The notes beneath the pieces are model-generated. The model searched no databases, was not told the DNA's origin, and was given only the letters and a program-made list of their open reading frames with translations. A DNA stretch of 64,000 bases. Source: Butyrivibrio fibrisolvens (lineage in GTDB: Bacteria; Bacillota; Clostridia; Lachnospirales; Lachnospiraceae). Positions 34,381 through 43,456 of this stretch are shown one piece after another (positions within the stretch are counted from its first letter, which is position 1; each line of letters begins with the position of its first letter). The stretch is taken from positions 2,046,001 through 2,110,000 of the forward strand of contig NZ_CP065800.1 of the NCBI RefSeq assembly GCF_023206215.1. Reading direction: 5' to 3'. The position numbers and the translations under genes were made by a program.

Positions 34381-36180
34381 ATGGAAGAAAAGAAAATACT
34401 TAAAAGAGAAGAAGTTCCGGTAGAATATACCTGGAATCTTGAAGACCTGTACAAAACACCTGCTGATTGGGATAAGGATTATGAAAAGGCAGGAAAGCTT
34501 GCAGAAGAGATCGCAGCTTTTCAGGGACATATAGGAGAAAGCGCAGACAGCCTTGTAGCATGGTTTAAAAAGGCTGATGAGGCAGAGCTTCTTTTGTCAT
34601 CTATATATTCATATGCATCACTTGCTGCAGATCAGGACCTTGGCAACAATGAGAATCAGGCCAGAAAAGGTAAAGCAGTTGGTCTTCTTGTATCTATACA
34701 GAGTGCATCAGCTTTTGGTGATACAGAGATAATGGATATAGAAGATGATAAGCTTGATGCTTACTTTAAAGAGAATCAGGATCTTGAAGTTTATCGTCTT
34801 GCTATAGACCGTATAAGAAAAAAGAAAGAGCATATGCTCTCAGCAGCTGAAGAAAAGCTCCTTGCAGCAACAGGAGAGATGTCAGAAGGACCTTCTAACA
34901 TTGGATCTATTTTTAGAAATGCAGATCTTAAATTCCCTAAGGTCAAAGATGGTAAGGGAGAAGAACATGACCTGACACAGGGCACCTATATCTCATACAT
35001 GGAAAGTACAGATCGCGAATTCAGGAAGAATACCTTCAAGACTTTCTATGATACATGGAAGAGTCATGAATCTCTTTCTGCAACTATTCTTGATGCTCAT
35101 TACAAGCAGCAGACATTCTATGCAAATGCAAGAAAGTATGAGAATAACCTTGAAGCAGCTCTTGACAGAACAGAAGTTCCTGTAAGCGTATACCATAATC
35201 TTATTGATACAGTACACAAACATATGGGATCAATGTATCGTTATATGGATCTTCGTAAGAAGCTTATGGGAGTTGATGAGCTTCATATGTACGACCTTTA
35301 TAATTCTATCGTACCTGATGCTGAAGAGAAGATCACATATGAACAGGCTAAAGAAGCTGTATTTGAGGCGATCAAACCTCTTGGAGAAGATTATGCCAAG
35401 GTTGTGAAGACAGCTTATGATAACCGCTGGATTGATGTATACGAGAATGAAGGTAAGAGAAGCGGAGCATACTCTTCAGGCGGAGCAAGACCTCACCCTT
35501 ATATACTTCTTAACCACAAGGATAATCTTAACAGTCAGTTCACACTTATTCATGAGACAGGTCATACAATGCACAGCTATCTGTCTATGAAGAATCAGCC
35601 GGTAGTATATTCAGATTATGTTATCTTCGTTGCAGAAGTTGCTTCTACATGCAATGAAGTTCTTATGATGAAGAATCTTCTTACAAAGACAACAGACAAA
35701 AAGAAGAGAATGTATCTTCTTAACTACTTCATGGAGCAGTTCCGTACTACATTGTATCGCCAGACTATGTTTGCTGAGTTTGAACTTAAGCTCAATGAAC
35801 TCGTAGAACAGGGTAATACGCTCACCGCGGACACTCTTAACAAGATGTATTATGACCTTAATAAGCTCTACTATGGAGAAAACATGGTAGTTGACGAAGA
35901 GATAGCTTCCGAATGGGCAAGAATCCCGCATTTCTTCTACAACTATTATGTATATCAGTATGCTACAGGATTCTCAGCTGCTATTGCACTTGCTACCAAG
36001 ATTCTTAAAGAAGGCGAAAGTGCTGTTAAGGATTACCTTAAGTTCCTGTCATCAGGATCAAGCACAGATCCGATCAGCCTTTTGAAGATCGCAGGAGTTG
36101 ATATGTCAACACCGGCGCCTATAGAAGAAGCTCTGGATCAGTTTGATGCGCTTATTTCTGAGATGGAAGAGCTTGCATAA
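34381..36180 (+). CDS. pepF: Oligoendopeptidase F (M3 family)
   Basis: Cytoplasmic zinc metallopeptidase that cuts oligopeptides of about 7-17 residues. Zinc motif HETGH at 391-395, with the downstream ligand glutamate in the EVAST segment. 599 residues, all-helical, standard PepF length. GAAAGAGGA lies just upstream of the ATG. It directly precedes the opp operon, and a second M3 peptidase follows that operon, so imported peptides are probably digested by both enzymes. Confidence 0.95.
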   Translation: MEEKKILKREEVPVEYTWNLEDLYKTPADWDKDYEKAGKLAEEIAAFQGHIGESADSLVAWFKKADEAELLLSSIYSYASLAADQDLGNNENQARKGKAVGLLVSIQSASAFGDTEIMDIEDDKLDAYFKENQDLEVYRLAIDRIRKKKEHMLSAAEEKLLAATGEMSEGPSNIGSIFRNADLKFPKVKDGKGEEHDLTQGTYISYMESTDREFRKNTFKTFYDTWKSHESLSATILDAHYKQQTFYANARKYENNLEAALDRTEVPVSVYHNLIDTVHKHMGSMYRYMDLRKKLMGVDELHMYDLYNSIVPDAEEKITYEQAKEAVFEAIKPLGEDYAKVVKTAYDNRWIDVYENEGKRSGAYSSGGARPHPYILLNHKDNLNSQFTLIHETGHTMHSYLSMKNQPVVYSDYVIFVAEVASTCNEVLMMKNLLTKTTDKKKRMYLLNYFMEQFRTTLYRQTMFAEFELKLNELVEQGNTLTADTLNKMYYDLNKLYYGENMVVDEEIASEWARIPHFFYNYYVYQYATGFSAAIALATKILKEGESAVKDYLKFLSSGSSTDPISLLKIAGVDMSTPAPIEEALDQFDALISEMEELA

Positions 36181-36364
36181 TTCCTAGTAAGGCGGTATTA
36201 TTTATATAATTAGAATACTGCTTGATTTAATCGAGTGCATAAAGTGACGAATATCCACACTTCCGATGGAAACTGATGATTTTTTCAAAAATATTTTGTG
36301 TGCGTAGGACGTACATTTGTCCGCCATACAAGTGGAAACGTTGATAAAAATTACGATTTCTGTA

Positions 36365-36392
36365 TTGACAAAAATTAATATGTCTGTAAAAT
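36365..36392 (+). promoter_or_regulatory. Promoter upstream of oppA
   Basis: Consensus TTGACA (36365) and TAAAAT (36387) with a 16-base spacer; about 275 bases before the oppA start, so the mRNA would have a long leader. Confidence 0.65.
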
Positions 36393-36488
36393 AAAGGAAG
36401 TTGATGTAACACAGTGCGCGCATCGAATGAGGCTCTGACTTGTAGTTTATATGGGAGCTGAAATTTCATAATTTTGAAATGCTAACGA

Positions 36489-36545
36489 TGACGTTAAATT
36501 GACTTTCTTTAATTATAAGAAGAATTTAACGTCATTTTCTATTTT
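36489..36545 (+). terminator. Terminator-like hairpin within the opp leader
   Basis: TGACGTTAAATT (36489) and its perfect complement (36523-36534), 22-base loop, followed by TTTTCTATTTT. It lies about 90-145 bases after the predicted start of transcription: either an attenuator of the opp operon or the 3' end of a small RNA. Confidence 0.7.
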
Positions 36546-36670
36546 AAGGTTATGCTCTGATGCACTAAAGCGCCAACTTGTTAAACAACAAGGGGATGTA
36601 GCCTCATAGAGGATTACATAAACAATTACCGAATCTAATAATAGAAGAGGAATAAAAGGAGGAAGGAATT

Positions 36671-38899
36671 ATGAAAAGATCTAAAGTCGTTGCACTGCTT
36701 CTCACAGCTGGAATGACAGTGTCTTCAGTAGCCTGCGGTGGTTCTGGTAACACAACCGAGAACACAGGTTCTGATAACACTCAGCAGACATCCGGTACAG
36801 AGAATACAGATGGTAAGACAACAGATGGTGAGACAGGAGAAAGCACAGAAGAAGCTGTAGACGAGTCTTCAATGGATTATGATGAGCTTTCTGAGTATGT
36901 TTACAACCAGATCCTGGGTGAGTTCTATGAAACTTATGAAGCTGCTCAGGCAGAAGAAGACAAGAATGTAGCATGGGCACTTGATGCTGTAGCAGAAGCT
37001 AAGCTTCTCGAGTCAGGTGTATTCATTCCATTCTCATCACGTGGCGGTATGTATGCTATCAGCCGTGTAGCTCCTTATACAGTATGTCCTACACTTTGGG
37101 GCAATGATGAAAGCCGTTACCATAATGCTGTAGTAACTTCTGACCTTATCAAGGCTGAAGATTATATGGCAATGAGAGAGAAGTATGCTGAGCTCAAGGG
37201 CACAGGCGAGTATGAGTCCTGGGTTAAGTCATTTCTTGAAGAAAAGGGATATACAATCACAGATGAGTATAAATATCCTAGCTCATCTGACCCTACAACT
37301 TGGGATGTACTCAGCACTTCAAGACAGGCTGATACAAGAGCTCTTGTTCATACATATGACGGACTTATGGAATATGACGGAGAAGGCACACAGCAGCCTG
37401 CACTTGCAACAGATTATGAAGTTTCTGATGACGGACTTACATATACATTCCACATCCGTGAAGGTGTTAAGTGGGTTGATTCTCAGGGACGTGAAGTTGG
37501 CGATGTTACTGCTGACGACTTCGTAGCTGGTATGCAGCACATGATGGATGCCATGGGCGGTCTTGAGTACCTTGTTCAGGACGTAATCGTTGGTGCGGAT
37601 GCTTATATCAATGGTGAGACAACAGATTTCTCAACAGTTGGTGTTAAGGCAGTTGATGATTATACACTTGAGTATGACCTTGTTGCTCCTTGCACATACT
37701 TTAACACTATGTTAAGCTATAGCGTGTTCGCTCCTCTTAATCGTTCTTACTACGAATCATGCGGTGGTAAGTTCGGTGATGAGTTCGATTCTTCAGCTTC
37801 TGACTATACATATGGTACAGACGCTGACCACATCGCTTATTGCGGACCATACCTTATAACTAACTTTACAGCTAAGAATACTATTACATTCAAGGCTAAC
37901 TCTTCATATTGGAATAAGGATAACATCAATATCCAGACTATTTACTTCCTTTACAATGATGGAACAGATGCTACTAAGGCATACAATGATGCTAAGGCTG
38001 GTACAATTTCAGGATGCACTCTTTCAACAGCAGCTCTTGAAGCAGCTAAGAATGATGGCCTTTATGATGATTATGCATATGTCAGCCTTACAGATGCTAC
38101 ATCTTTCGTAGGTTTCATGAATGTTAACCGTGCAGCATTTGCTAATACTAACGATGCTACAGCTGCTAAGTCAACTCAGACAGAAGAGGACGCTGCAAGA
38201 ACAAAGGCTGCTATGCGTAACCAGGAGTTCAGACTTGCACTTCTTCAGTCAATTGACAGAGGTACATACAACGCTCAGACTAACGGCGATGACCTTAAGT
38301 ACAATTCACTTATCAACACATACACACCTGGTAACTTCGTACAGCTTGAAGAGGATGTAACAATCGCTATCAACGGAACAGATACAACATTCCCTGCTGG
38401 AACATACTATGGTGAGATCGTACAGGCACAGCTTGATGCTGATGGCGTTAATGCTAAGGTTTGGGATCCTGAAGCAAATGATGGACTTGGTTCTTCATCA
38501 GGTTTCGATGGATGGTACAATAAGGATGCAGCAGTTGAACACCTCAATAAGGCTGTAGAAGAGCTTGCAGCTCAGGGCGTAGAAGTTAGCGCTGAGAATC
38601 CTATTCTGGTAGATTATCCTTACTTTGAAGCTAGTGAAATATATGCTAACAGAGCTAACGCTTTCAAGAAGTCTGTAGAGGATGCACTTGGCGGAGCTGT
38701 TGTTGTTAATCTTGTAGCTTGTGCAACATCTGATGACTGGTACTATGCAGGATATTACACAGACCTTGGTTCAGATGCTAACTATGATATCTATGATGTA
38801 TCAGGTTGGGGCCCTGACTATGGTGATCCTAAGACATACCTTGACACAATGCTTCCTGATTATGCAGGTTACATGGTTAAGTGCTTTGGTATCTACTAA
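36671..38899 (+). CDS. oppA: Oligopeptide-binding lipoprotein OppA, apparently circularly permuted
   Basis: Captures peptides outside the membrane and delivers them to OppBC. Signal peptide with lipobox, Cys22, then a Thr/Ser/Gly linker. The SBP_bac_5 fold begins late, near residue 175 (DPTTWDVLST, then GLTYTFHIREGVKWVDSQGR). The protein stops at residue 742 shortly after GWGPDYGDPKTYLDTMLP, a point where OppA proteins normally continue for about 90 more residues. Residues 65-170 instead read like that missing tail: AEAKLLESGVFIPFSSRGG and ISRVAPYTVCPTLWG. So the C-terminal segment seems moved to the N-terminus. GGAGGAAGG precedes the ATG. First gene of oppABCDF. Confidence 0.88.
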   Translation: MKRSKVVALLLTAGMTVSSVACGGSGNTTENTGSDNTQQTSGTENTDGKTTDGETGESTEEAVDESSMDYDELSEYVYNQILGEFYETYEAAQAEEDKNVAWALDAVAEAKLLESGVFIPFSSRGGMYAISRVAPYTVCPTLWGNDESRYHNAVVTSDLIKAEDYMAMREKYAELKGTGEYESWVKSFLEEKGYTITDEYKYPSSSDPTTWDVLSTSRQADTRALVHTYDGLMEYDGEGTQQPALATDYEVSDDGLTYTFHIREGVKWVDSQGREVGDVTADDFVAGMQHMMDAMGGLEYLVQDVIVGADAYINGETTDFSTVGVKAVDDYTLEYDLVAPCTYFNTMLSYSVFAPLNRSYYESCGGKFGDEFDSSASDYTYGTDADHIAYCGPYLITNFTAKNTITFKANSSYWNKDNINIQTIYFLYNDGTDATKAYNDAKAGTISGCTLSTAALEAAKNDGLYDDYAYVSLTDATSFVGFMNVNRAAFANTNDATAAKSTQTEEDAARTKAAMRNQEFRLALLQSIDRGTYNAQTNGDDLKYNSLINTYTPGNFVQLEEDVTIAINGTDTTFPAGTYYGEIVQAQLDADGVNAKVWDPEANDGLGSSSGFDGWYNKDAAVEHLNKAVEELAAQGVEVSAENPILVDYPYFEASEIYANRANAFKKSVEDALGGAVVVNLVACATSDDWYYAGYYTDLGSDANYDIYDVSGWGPDYGDPKTYLDTMLPDYAGYMVKCFGIY

Positions 38900-38940
38900 T
38901 TAGATAGTTAAAAAGTTTTATAAGTATTAAACATTATAAG

Positions 38941-38970
38941 CAGGAGAATGGGCTCATGCTCGTTCTCCTG
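38941..38970 (+). terminator. Hairpin between oppA and oppB
   Basis: CAGGAGAATG pairs with CGTTCTCCTG (one G-U), loop GGCTCATGCT, tail with few Ts. Probably a leaky terminator or 3' stabiliser that makes oppA mRNA more abundant than the rest of the operon, as is usual for binding-protein genes. Confidence 0.6.
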
Positions 38971-39056
38971 ACTTTGATGTAATATAGACTGGTAAGTAAT
39001 TATGAAGATGTAACGTATTCTTCTATCACATGACCGGTCGTCTGGAGTGAAGGACT

Positions 39057-40637
39057 ATGCTAAAATATTTGATCAAACGATTATTACATGGACTGTTTTC
39101 TATAGTTGTAGTTATAGGAATAGTTATGCTGCTGATCTATTCATTAATGGATCGTCAGCTTATTTTTGCTGCTGATTCTGTATATCAGAATCTTGGTAAT
39201 AACCAGAAGAAGCAGTACATGTATCGTATGTGGGAGAACTACGGTTACATTGACTATGTTACTTATGAAGAGTACATAGCTTCACTTGTTGCAAGTGGAG
39301 AACTTGATTCATCAGAACTTGAAAAGATTCAGGACCTTGGTAAAAAGGCAGAAGATGATTCTGAAACAGTTGCTGAGTATGTTAAGAAGTTTTCAGAGTA
39401 TTATGAATCTAAAGGTTATACAATTGTCAGACTTGATGCTATAACCATCAAGAAAGGTAGAAAATATGCAGATGGCGGGCAGGAAGCCCTCTTTGCATAC
39501 AGAGACAAGCCTCTTTTAACACGTTTAACAGGCTATTTTACAGGAATTGTTGATATTGACAGCATTCATTATGTTGATGATTCAATTGATATTGGAAAAC
39601 GTGGAATAAGCTTTACACTGCATGATCCGGCATATGGCGGAGAGAAGTTCTCACCGGCACTTATCGGAAATGGTACTAAATATAAGTACTTACTTTACTT
39701 TGATAATAATTTCCCGTATATTCACCAGAACCTTATCAAGATAAGTCTTGGTAAATCATATACAGTAAATGCGGGAATTGATGTATTTGATACAATGACA
39801 CAGTCACAGGGATCTTACGTATCATCAGAAGTAACTTTCCCTTCTGGTGTTGTAGAAGCTTCAGCTGATGACCTTCATACAGCTACATATGTAAAGGGAT
39901 CACTTGCTTCAAGTACGCTTAACCAAAGGCTCTTTGTAGATGACTATACTAATGTATCTACAGTTAAGAACGGTCTTTCAAAAATTGGTTATTCATTTGT
40001 TATTGGTCTTATCTCAAGTATCATTGCATATGTACTTGGTGTTTCCCTTGGTATTGCTATGGCAAGACATAAGGATAAAGCTATTGATAAGATCGGAACT
40101 ATTTATATAGTATTTGCTATTGCAGTTCCTTCGCTTGCTTATATCTTCATGGTTAAGGCTATTGGTGGTAGTGCAGGACTTCCTACAACATTTGATATGG
40201 AATCCACAAGTAAGCTCATGTACGTACTTCCTATCATCTCACTTTCGATTAAGAGTATTGCAGATCTTATGAAGTGGCTTAGAAGATACATGATCGATCA
40301 GCAGAACTCAGACTATGTTAAGTTTGCTAAGGCGTGTGGTCTTACAGACAATGAGATATTCAGAAAACACATTTTCAAAAATGCGGTTATTCCGATAATT
40401 CATGGAATTCCGGGAACTATCCTTACAGCACTTGTTGGTGCGATCATTACTGAGAAGGTATATGTTGTTCCCGGTGCAGGTAATCTTCTTGTAGAAGCGA
40501 TTGCCAAGTATGATAACGGCGTAATTGTCGGTGTTACTTTGTTCTATACAGCACTTGGTATTACATCAGTAATACTTGGAGATATCCTTATGGCTATGTT
40601 CGATCCGAGAATCTCATTCTCAGATAAGGCTAGATAA
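39057..40637 (+). CDS. oppB: Oligopeptide ABC transporter permease OppB with large extracytoplasmic insertion
   Basis: Inner-membrane channel subunit. The first membrane helix (about 10-31) and the C-terminal permease core (about 315-526, with the EAA loop KFAKACGLTDNEIFRKHIFKNA) are typical. Between them are about 280 residues outside the membrane, against about 60 in standard OppB (306 residues in total). The insertion is partly helical and charged (KKAEDDSETVAEYVKKFSEY), partly beta. The remnant of the usual 'GDLGxSY' segment is visible as ISLGKSYTV near 237. AGTGAAGGA precedes the ATG. Confidence 0.9.
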   Translation: MLKYLIKRLLHGLFSIVVVIGIVMLLIYSLMDRQLIFAADSVYQNLGNNQKKQYMYRMWENYGYIDYVTYEEYIASLVASGELDSSELEKIQDLGKKAEDDSETVAEYVKKFSEYYESKGYTIVRLDAITIKKGRKYADGGQEALFAYRDKPLLTRLTGYFTGIVDIDSIHYVDDSIDIGKRGISFTLHDPAYGGEKFSPALIGNGTKYKYLLYFDNNFPYIHQNLIKISLGKSYTVNAGIDVFDTMTQSQGSYVSSEVTFPSGVVEASADDLHTATYVKGSLASSTLNQRLFVDDYTNVSTVKNGLSKIGYSFVIGLISSIIAYVLGVSLGIAMARHKDKAIDKIGTIYIVFAIAVPSLAYIFMVKAIGGSAGLPTTFDMESTSKLMYVLPIISLSIKSIADLMKWLRRYMIDQQNSDYVKFAKACGLTDNEIFRKHIFKNAVIPIIHGIPGTILTALVGAIITEKVYVVPGAGNLLVEAIAKYDNGVIVGVTLFYTALGITSVILGDILMAMFDPRISFSDKAR

Positions 40638-40690
40638 GAAGTGGCTATAACTAAAAAAATGCGGTACTGCCGCTTGGAAATGAGGAAATT

Positions 40691-41671
40691 ATGTCTGATA
40701 AATTTGAATTAACAGATGATTTGGAAGGCATGTCTGAAGAAGAGCTGTTTTCTTTTGATACGCATGATAAATCAGAAGCAGAGAAGATCACAGCACCTAG
40801 ATATTCTTATTGGAAATCAGTGTTTCGTGTATTCTTTAAAAAGAAGATCAATATTATAATGCTTGCAGTATTACTTATTCTTATACTGTTTGCTTATATC
40901 TATCCTATGTTTTCAGGATATGATAAGTTTGCAAATATTACAGATGCTTCAATGAAGCATCTTACACCATCAGCATCTATTGCCAAGAACGGATTTAGTA
41001 TTCATGAGATACTTGGCCGTGGTGGTTCAGGTGAATCTACTTTTGATGCTGTATGGAACGGCGCAAGAATTTCTATTTCATTCGCCTTCTCATGTGCGAT
41101 CATTAATATGACACTTGGTGTTATCATTGGTGCTATTTGGGGATTCTCCAAGAAATTTGATCTGATCATGACAGAGGTTTATAACATTGTTGGTAATGTG
41201 CCACTTACATTGGTAGTATCAGTACTTGTACTTGTAATGTCATCAAGTTTCGGAACTATGGTTTTTGCCATGACAGTAACCGGATGGCTCTTTATAGCCT
41301 ACTTTTTCAGAACGCAGGTTATCATCATCCGTGACAGAGAGTACAATCTTGCATCACGTTGTCTTGGAACATCAATCTTTAAGATTGCTATCAGGAACAT
41401 CCTGCCTTTCATGACATCTATCATCGTAACACTTGCTGCAGCTGAGATACCTTCATATATCTCTTACGAGGTATTCCTTTCATACATCGGAATGGGTATG
41501 GCTGATATGTCACTTGGTAAGCTTATATACCAGTATGAAAGCTCAATGGCTATTTCAGGATGGCAGTTCGAATTCTGGAGCCCGGTAATAGTAGTATCGA
41601 TCATCACAGTTGTGCTCTATGTAGTAGGACAGAATCTTGGTGATGCTTCAGATCCTAGAACACATATGTAA
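40691..41671 (+). CDS. oppC: Oligopeptide ABC transporter permease OppC
   Basis: Second channel subunit. 326 residues, near normal length. N-terminal cytoplasmic acidic tail of about 35 residues, a first membrane helix (about 54-75), then the permease core with five helices and the EAA loop RDREYNLASRCLGTSIFKIAIRN-type segment near 218-240. Starts 53 bases after oppB; TGAGGAAAT precedes the ATG. Confidence 0.93.
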   Translation: MSDKFELTDDLEGMSEEELFSFDTHDKSEAEKITAPRYSYWKSVFRVFFKKKINIIMLAVLLILILFAYIYPMFSGYDKFANITDASMKHLTPSASIAKNGFSIHEILGRGGSGESTFDAVWNGARISISFAFSCAIINMTLGVIIGAIWGFSKKFDLIMTEVYNIVGNVPLTLVVSVLVLVMSSSFGTMVFAMTVTGWLFIAYFFRTQVIIIRDREYNLASRCLGTSIFKIAIRNILPFMTSIIVTLAAAEIPSYISYEVFLSYIGMGMADMSLGKLIYQYESSMAISGWQFEFWSPVIVVSIITVVLYVVGQNLGDASDPRTHM

Positions 41672-41686
41672 GGGGATAGATAGAAA

Positions 41687-43438
41687 ATGGCAGAAGATAA
41701 GAAAGTATTATTGTCAGTCAAAGACCTGGTTGTTAAGTTCCATGTTAGAGGCCGTATACTGACTGCAATAAGAGGAATTTCATTAGATATATATGAAGGC
41801 GAATCAATCGCAATCGTAGGTGAGTCCGGTTCAGGTAAGTCTGTATTTACTAAGACTTTTGCAGGCATGCTTGATAGCAATGGATTTATAGATAAGGGTG
41901 AGATCATTTATAATGACCTTGAGCTTGCTGATACCAAGGTTTCTTATAATGCATTTGCTCACAAGATGATCAAGAAATATCAGGCCAAACTTGATGATTG
42001 TTCAGGACTTGAGTTTGGAGCTGAGACTTATAAGAAGATCAGAGCTCTTGAAAAAGAAAAGGCCGCAAGAATGGACCTTAACGAAGAAGAGCGCGAGAAG
42101 ATAGCTAATAAGCTTGATACTCTTAAGTATGAGCGTACAGAGATCTTCAATAAGCGTCAGACATATAATCCTAAGACTGAGAAGCATCTCATAAAGGAAG
42201 CTACTCAGAAGATCAAGGATTATGATGCTCAGATTGCTGAACTTAAGCTGAAGAAAGAAGAAGCTATCAGAAAGCATAAGGCTGAATTTGAAGCTGATAC
42301 TAAAGCTAAGGAATATTACAGCACAGAACTTTCAAAGCTTAAGGCTCAGTATCATGAGGAAATCTCTAAGCCTGTTACGCAGGAGCAGAAGAAGAGAAAT
42401 GAAGTCCTCGCCAAGGAGATGTATCTCTCAGGTGGACGTTATGGCTACTACAGAGCTTATAAGCTTATGGGCGGCCTTTTCGAAGCTCTTAAGAAGGCTA
42501 TGAAGATGGGTGTTGATCTTGACAATGAAGATCAGCGCAATCAGGTATTTGATACAGTTGCATTCCATGTACGTTATGTTGATGAGACAGAGGATACACT
42601 TCACGGCGTAGCTATCCTTAATATTGCTGACGTTAAGGAGAAAGAAGACTGGGCACAGATCAGAGGTAATAAGATCGCTACAGTATTCCAGGATCCTATG
42701 ACATCTCTTAACCCGATCATTACTATCGGTAAGCAGATATCGTCAATCATCATGAAGCACCAGAAGTGTTCAGAGGCTGAGGCTCGTGTCAGAGCTCTTA
42801 CACTTATGAAGAAGGTTGGTATCCCGAATGCTGAGAGCCGTTTTGATGACTATCCGTTCGAGTATTCAGGTGGTATGAGACAGCGTATCGTAATCGCTAT
42901 CGCACTTTCCTGCCAGCCCAAGATACTTATCTGTGATGAGCCTACAACAGCTCTTGATGTTACTATTCAGGCACAGATCCTGCAGCTTCTTAAAGATCTG
43001 CAGAAAGAGTTCCATTATACAATAGTATTCATCACACATGACCTTGGCGTTGTTGCTAATATAGCTGATCGTGTAGCTGTTCTCTATGCAGGACAGATTG
43101 TAGAGTATGGTACTGTAGATGAGGTATTCTATGATCCTCACCATCCGTATACATGGGCACTACTTTCATCACTTCCACAGCTGGCTAAGCCTAATGAAGA
43201 GTTGTTCTCTATCACAGGAACTCCTCCGTCACTTTATAATGATATACAGGGCGATCCATTCGCACCTCGTAACCAGTATGCTTTGAAGATTGATTCAATT
43301 AAGGAACCGCCTATGTTCAAAGTAACTGATACTCATTATGCCAAGACATGGCTTCTTGATCCTCGTTCACCTAAGGTTGAAAAGCCCAAAGCAATAGGTA
43401 ACATTCATGAGACGCTGATCAAGGCATTCAATATCTAA
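41687..43438 (+). CDS. oppD: Oligopeptide ABC transporter ATPase OppD with a ~230-residue charged insertion
   Basis: ATP-hydrolysing subunit. Walker A GESGSGKS (45-52), Q-loop VFQDPMTSLNP (333-343), signature SGGMRQR, Walker B ILICDEPTTALD, and the OppD/F C-terminal HPYTWALLSSLP. Standard OppD proteins are about 330-360 residues; this one is 583 because about residues 81-308, between Walker A and the Q-loop, are an insertion rich in Lys and Glu with clear coiled-coil character (KIRALEKEKAARMD, KIKDYDAQIAELKLKKEEA). All catalytic motifs are intact, so the insertion should extend from the nucleotide-binding domain into the cytoplasm. Starts 15 bases after oppC. Confidence 0.92.
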   Translation: MAEDKKVLLSVKDLVVKFHVRGRILTAIRGISLDIYEGESIAIVGESGSGKSVFTKTFAGMLDSNGFIDKGEIIYNDLELADTKVSYNAFAHKMIKKYQAKLDDCSGLEFGAETYKKIRALEKEKAARMDLNEEEREKIANKLDTLKYERTEIFNKRQTYNPKTEKHLIKEATQKIKDYDAQIAELKLKKEEAIRKHKAEFEADTKAKEYYSTELSKLKAQYHEEISKPVTQEQKKRNEVLAKEMYLSGGRYGYYRAYKLMGGLFEALKKAMKMGVDLDNEDQRNQVFDTVAFHVRYVDETEDTLHGVAILNIADVKEKEDWAQIRGNKIATVFQDPMTSLNPIITIGKQISSIIMKHQKCSEAEARVRALTLMKKVGIPNAESRFDDYPFEYSGGMRQRIVIAIALSCQPKILICDEPTTALDVTIQAQILQLLKDLQKEFHYTIVFITHDLGVVANIADRVAVLYAGQIVEYGTVDEVFYDPHHPYTWALLSSLPQLAKPNEELFSITGTPPSLYNDIQGDPFAPRNQYALKIDSIKEPPMFKVTDTHYAKTWLLDPRSPKVEKPKAIGNIHETLIKAFNI

Positions 43439-43456
43439 TAGATGGAGATACACAAA

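Larger units (their letters stand above)
36181..36670. other. Intergenic region and leader of the opp operon
   Basis: No supported gene. Contents in order: about 180 bases of unexplained sequence (minus-strand frames at 36202-36423 and 36227-36469 have no ribosome binding site but one reads somewhat protein-like), a promoter at 36365, a T-tailed hairpin at 36489-36545, and 125 bases before oppA containing the hairpin ATGTA-CCTC/GAGG-TACAT near 36596-36621 and CTTGTT/AACAAG near 36574. No known riboswitch or T-box signature seen. Confidence 0.5.

Noticed and set aside
36202..36469. Two minus-strand frames in the opp leader region
   Set aside because: No ribosome binding site; they overlap each other and the plus-strand promoter. 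One has some protein-like composition, so a decayed gene fragment is not excluded.
36546..36670. T-box or amino-acid riboswitch upstream of oppA
   Set aside because: No AARGUGGNACCGCG-like T-box sequence and no recognisable lysine, glycine or SAM aptamer core.
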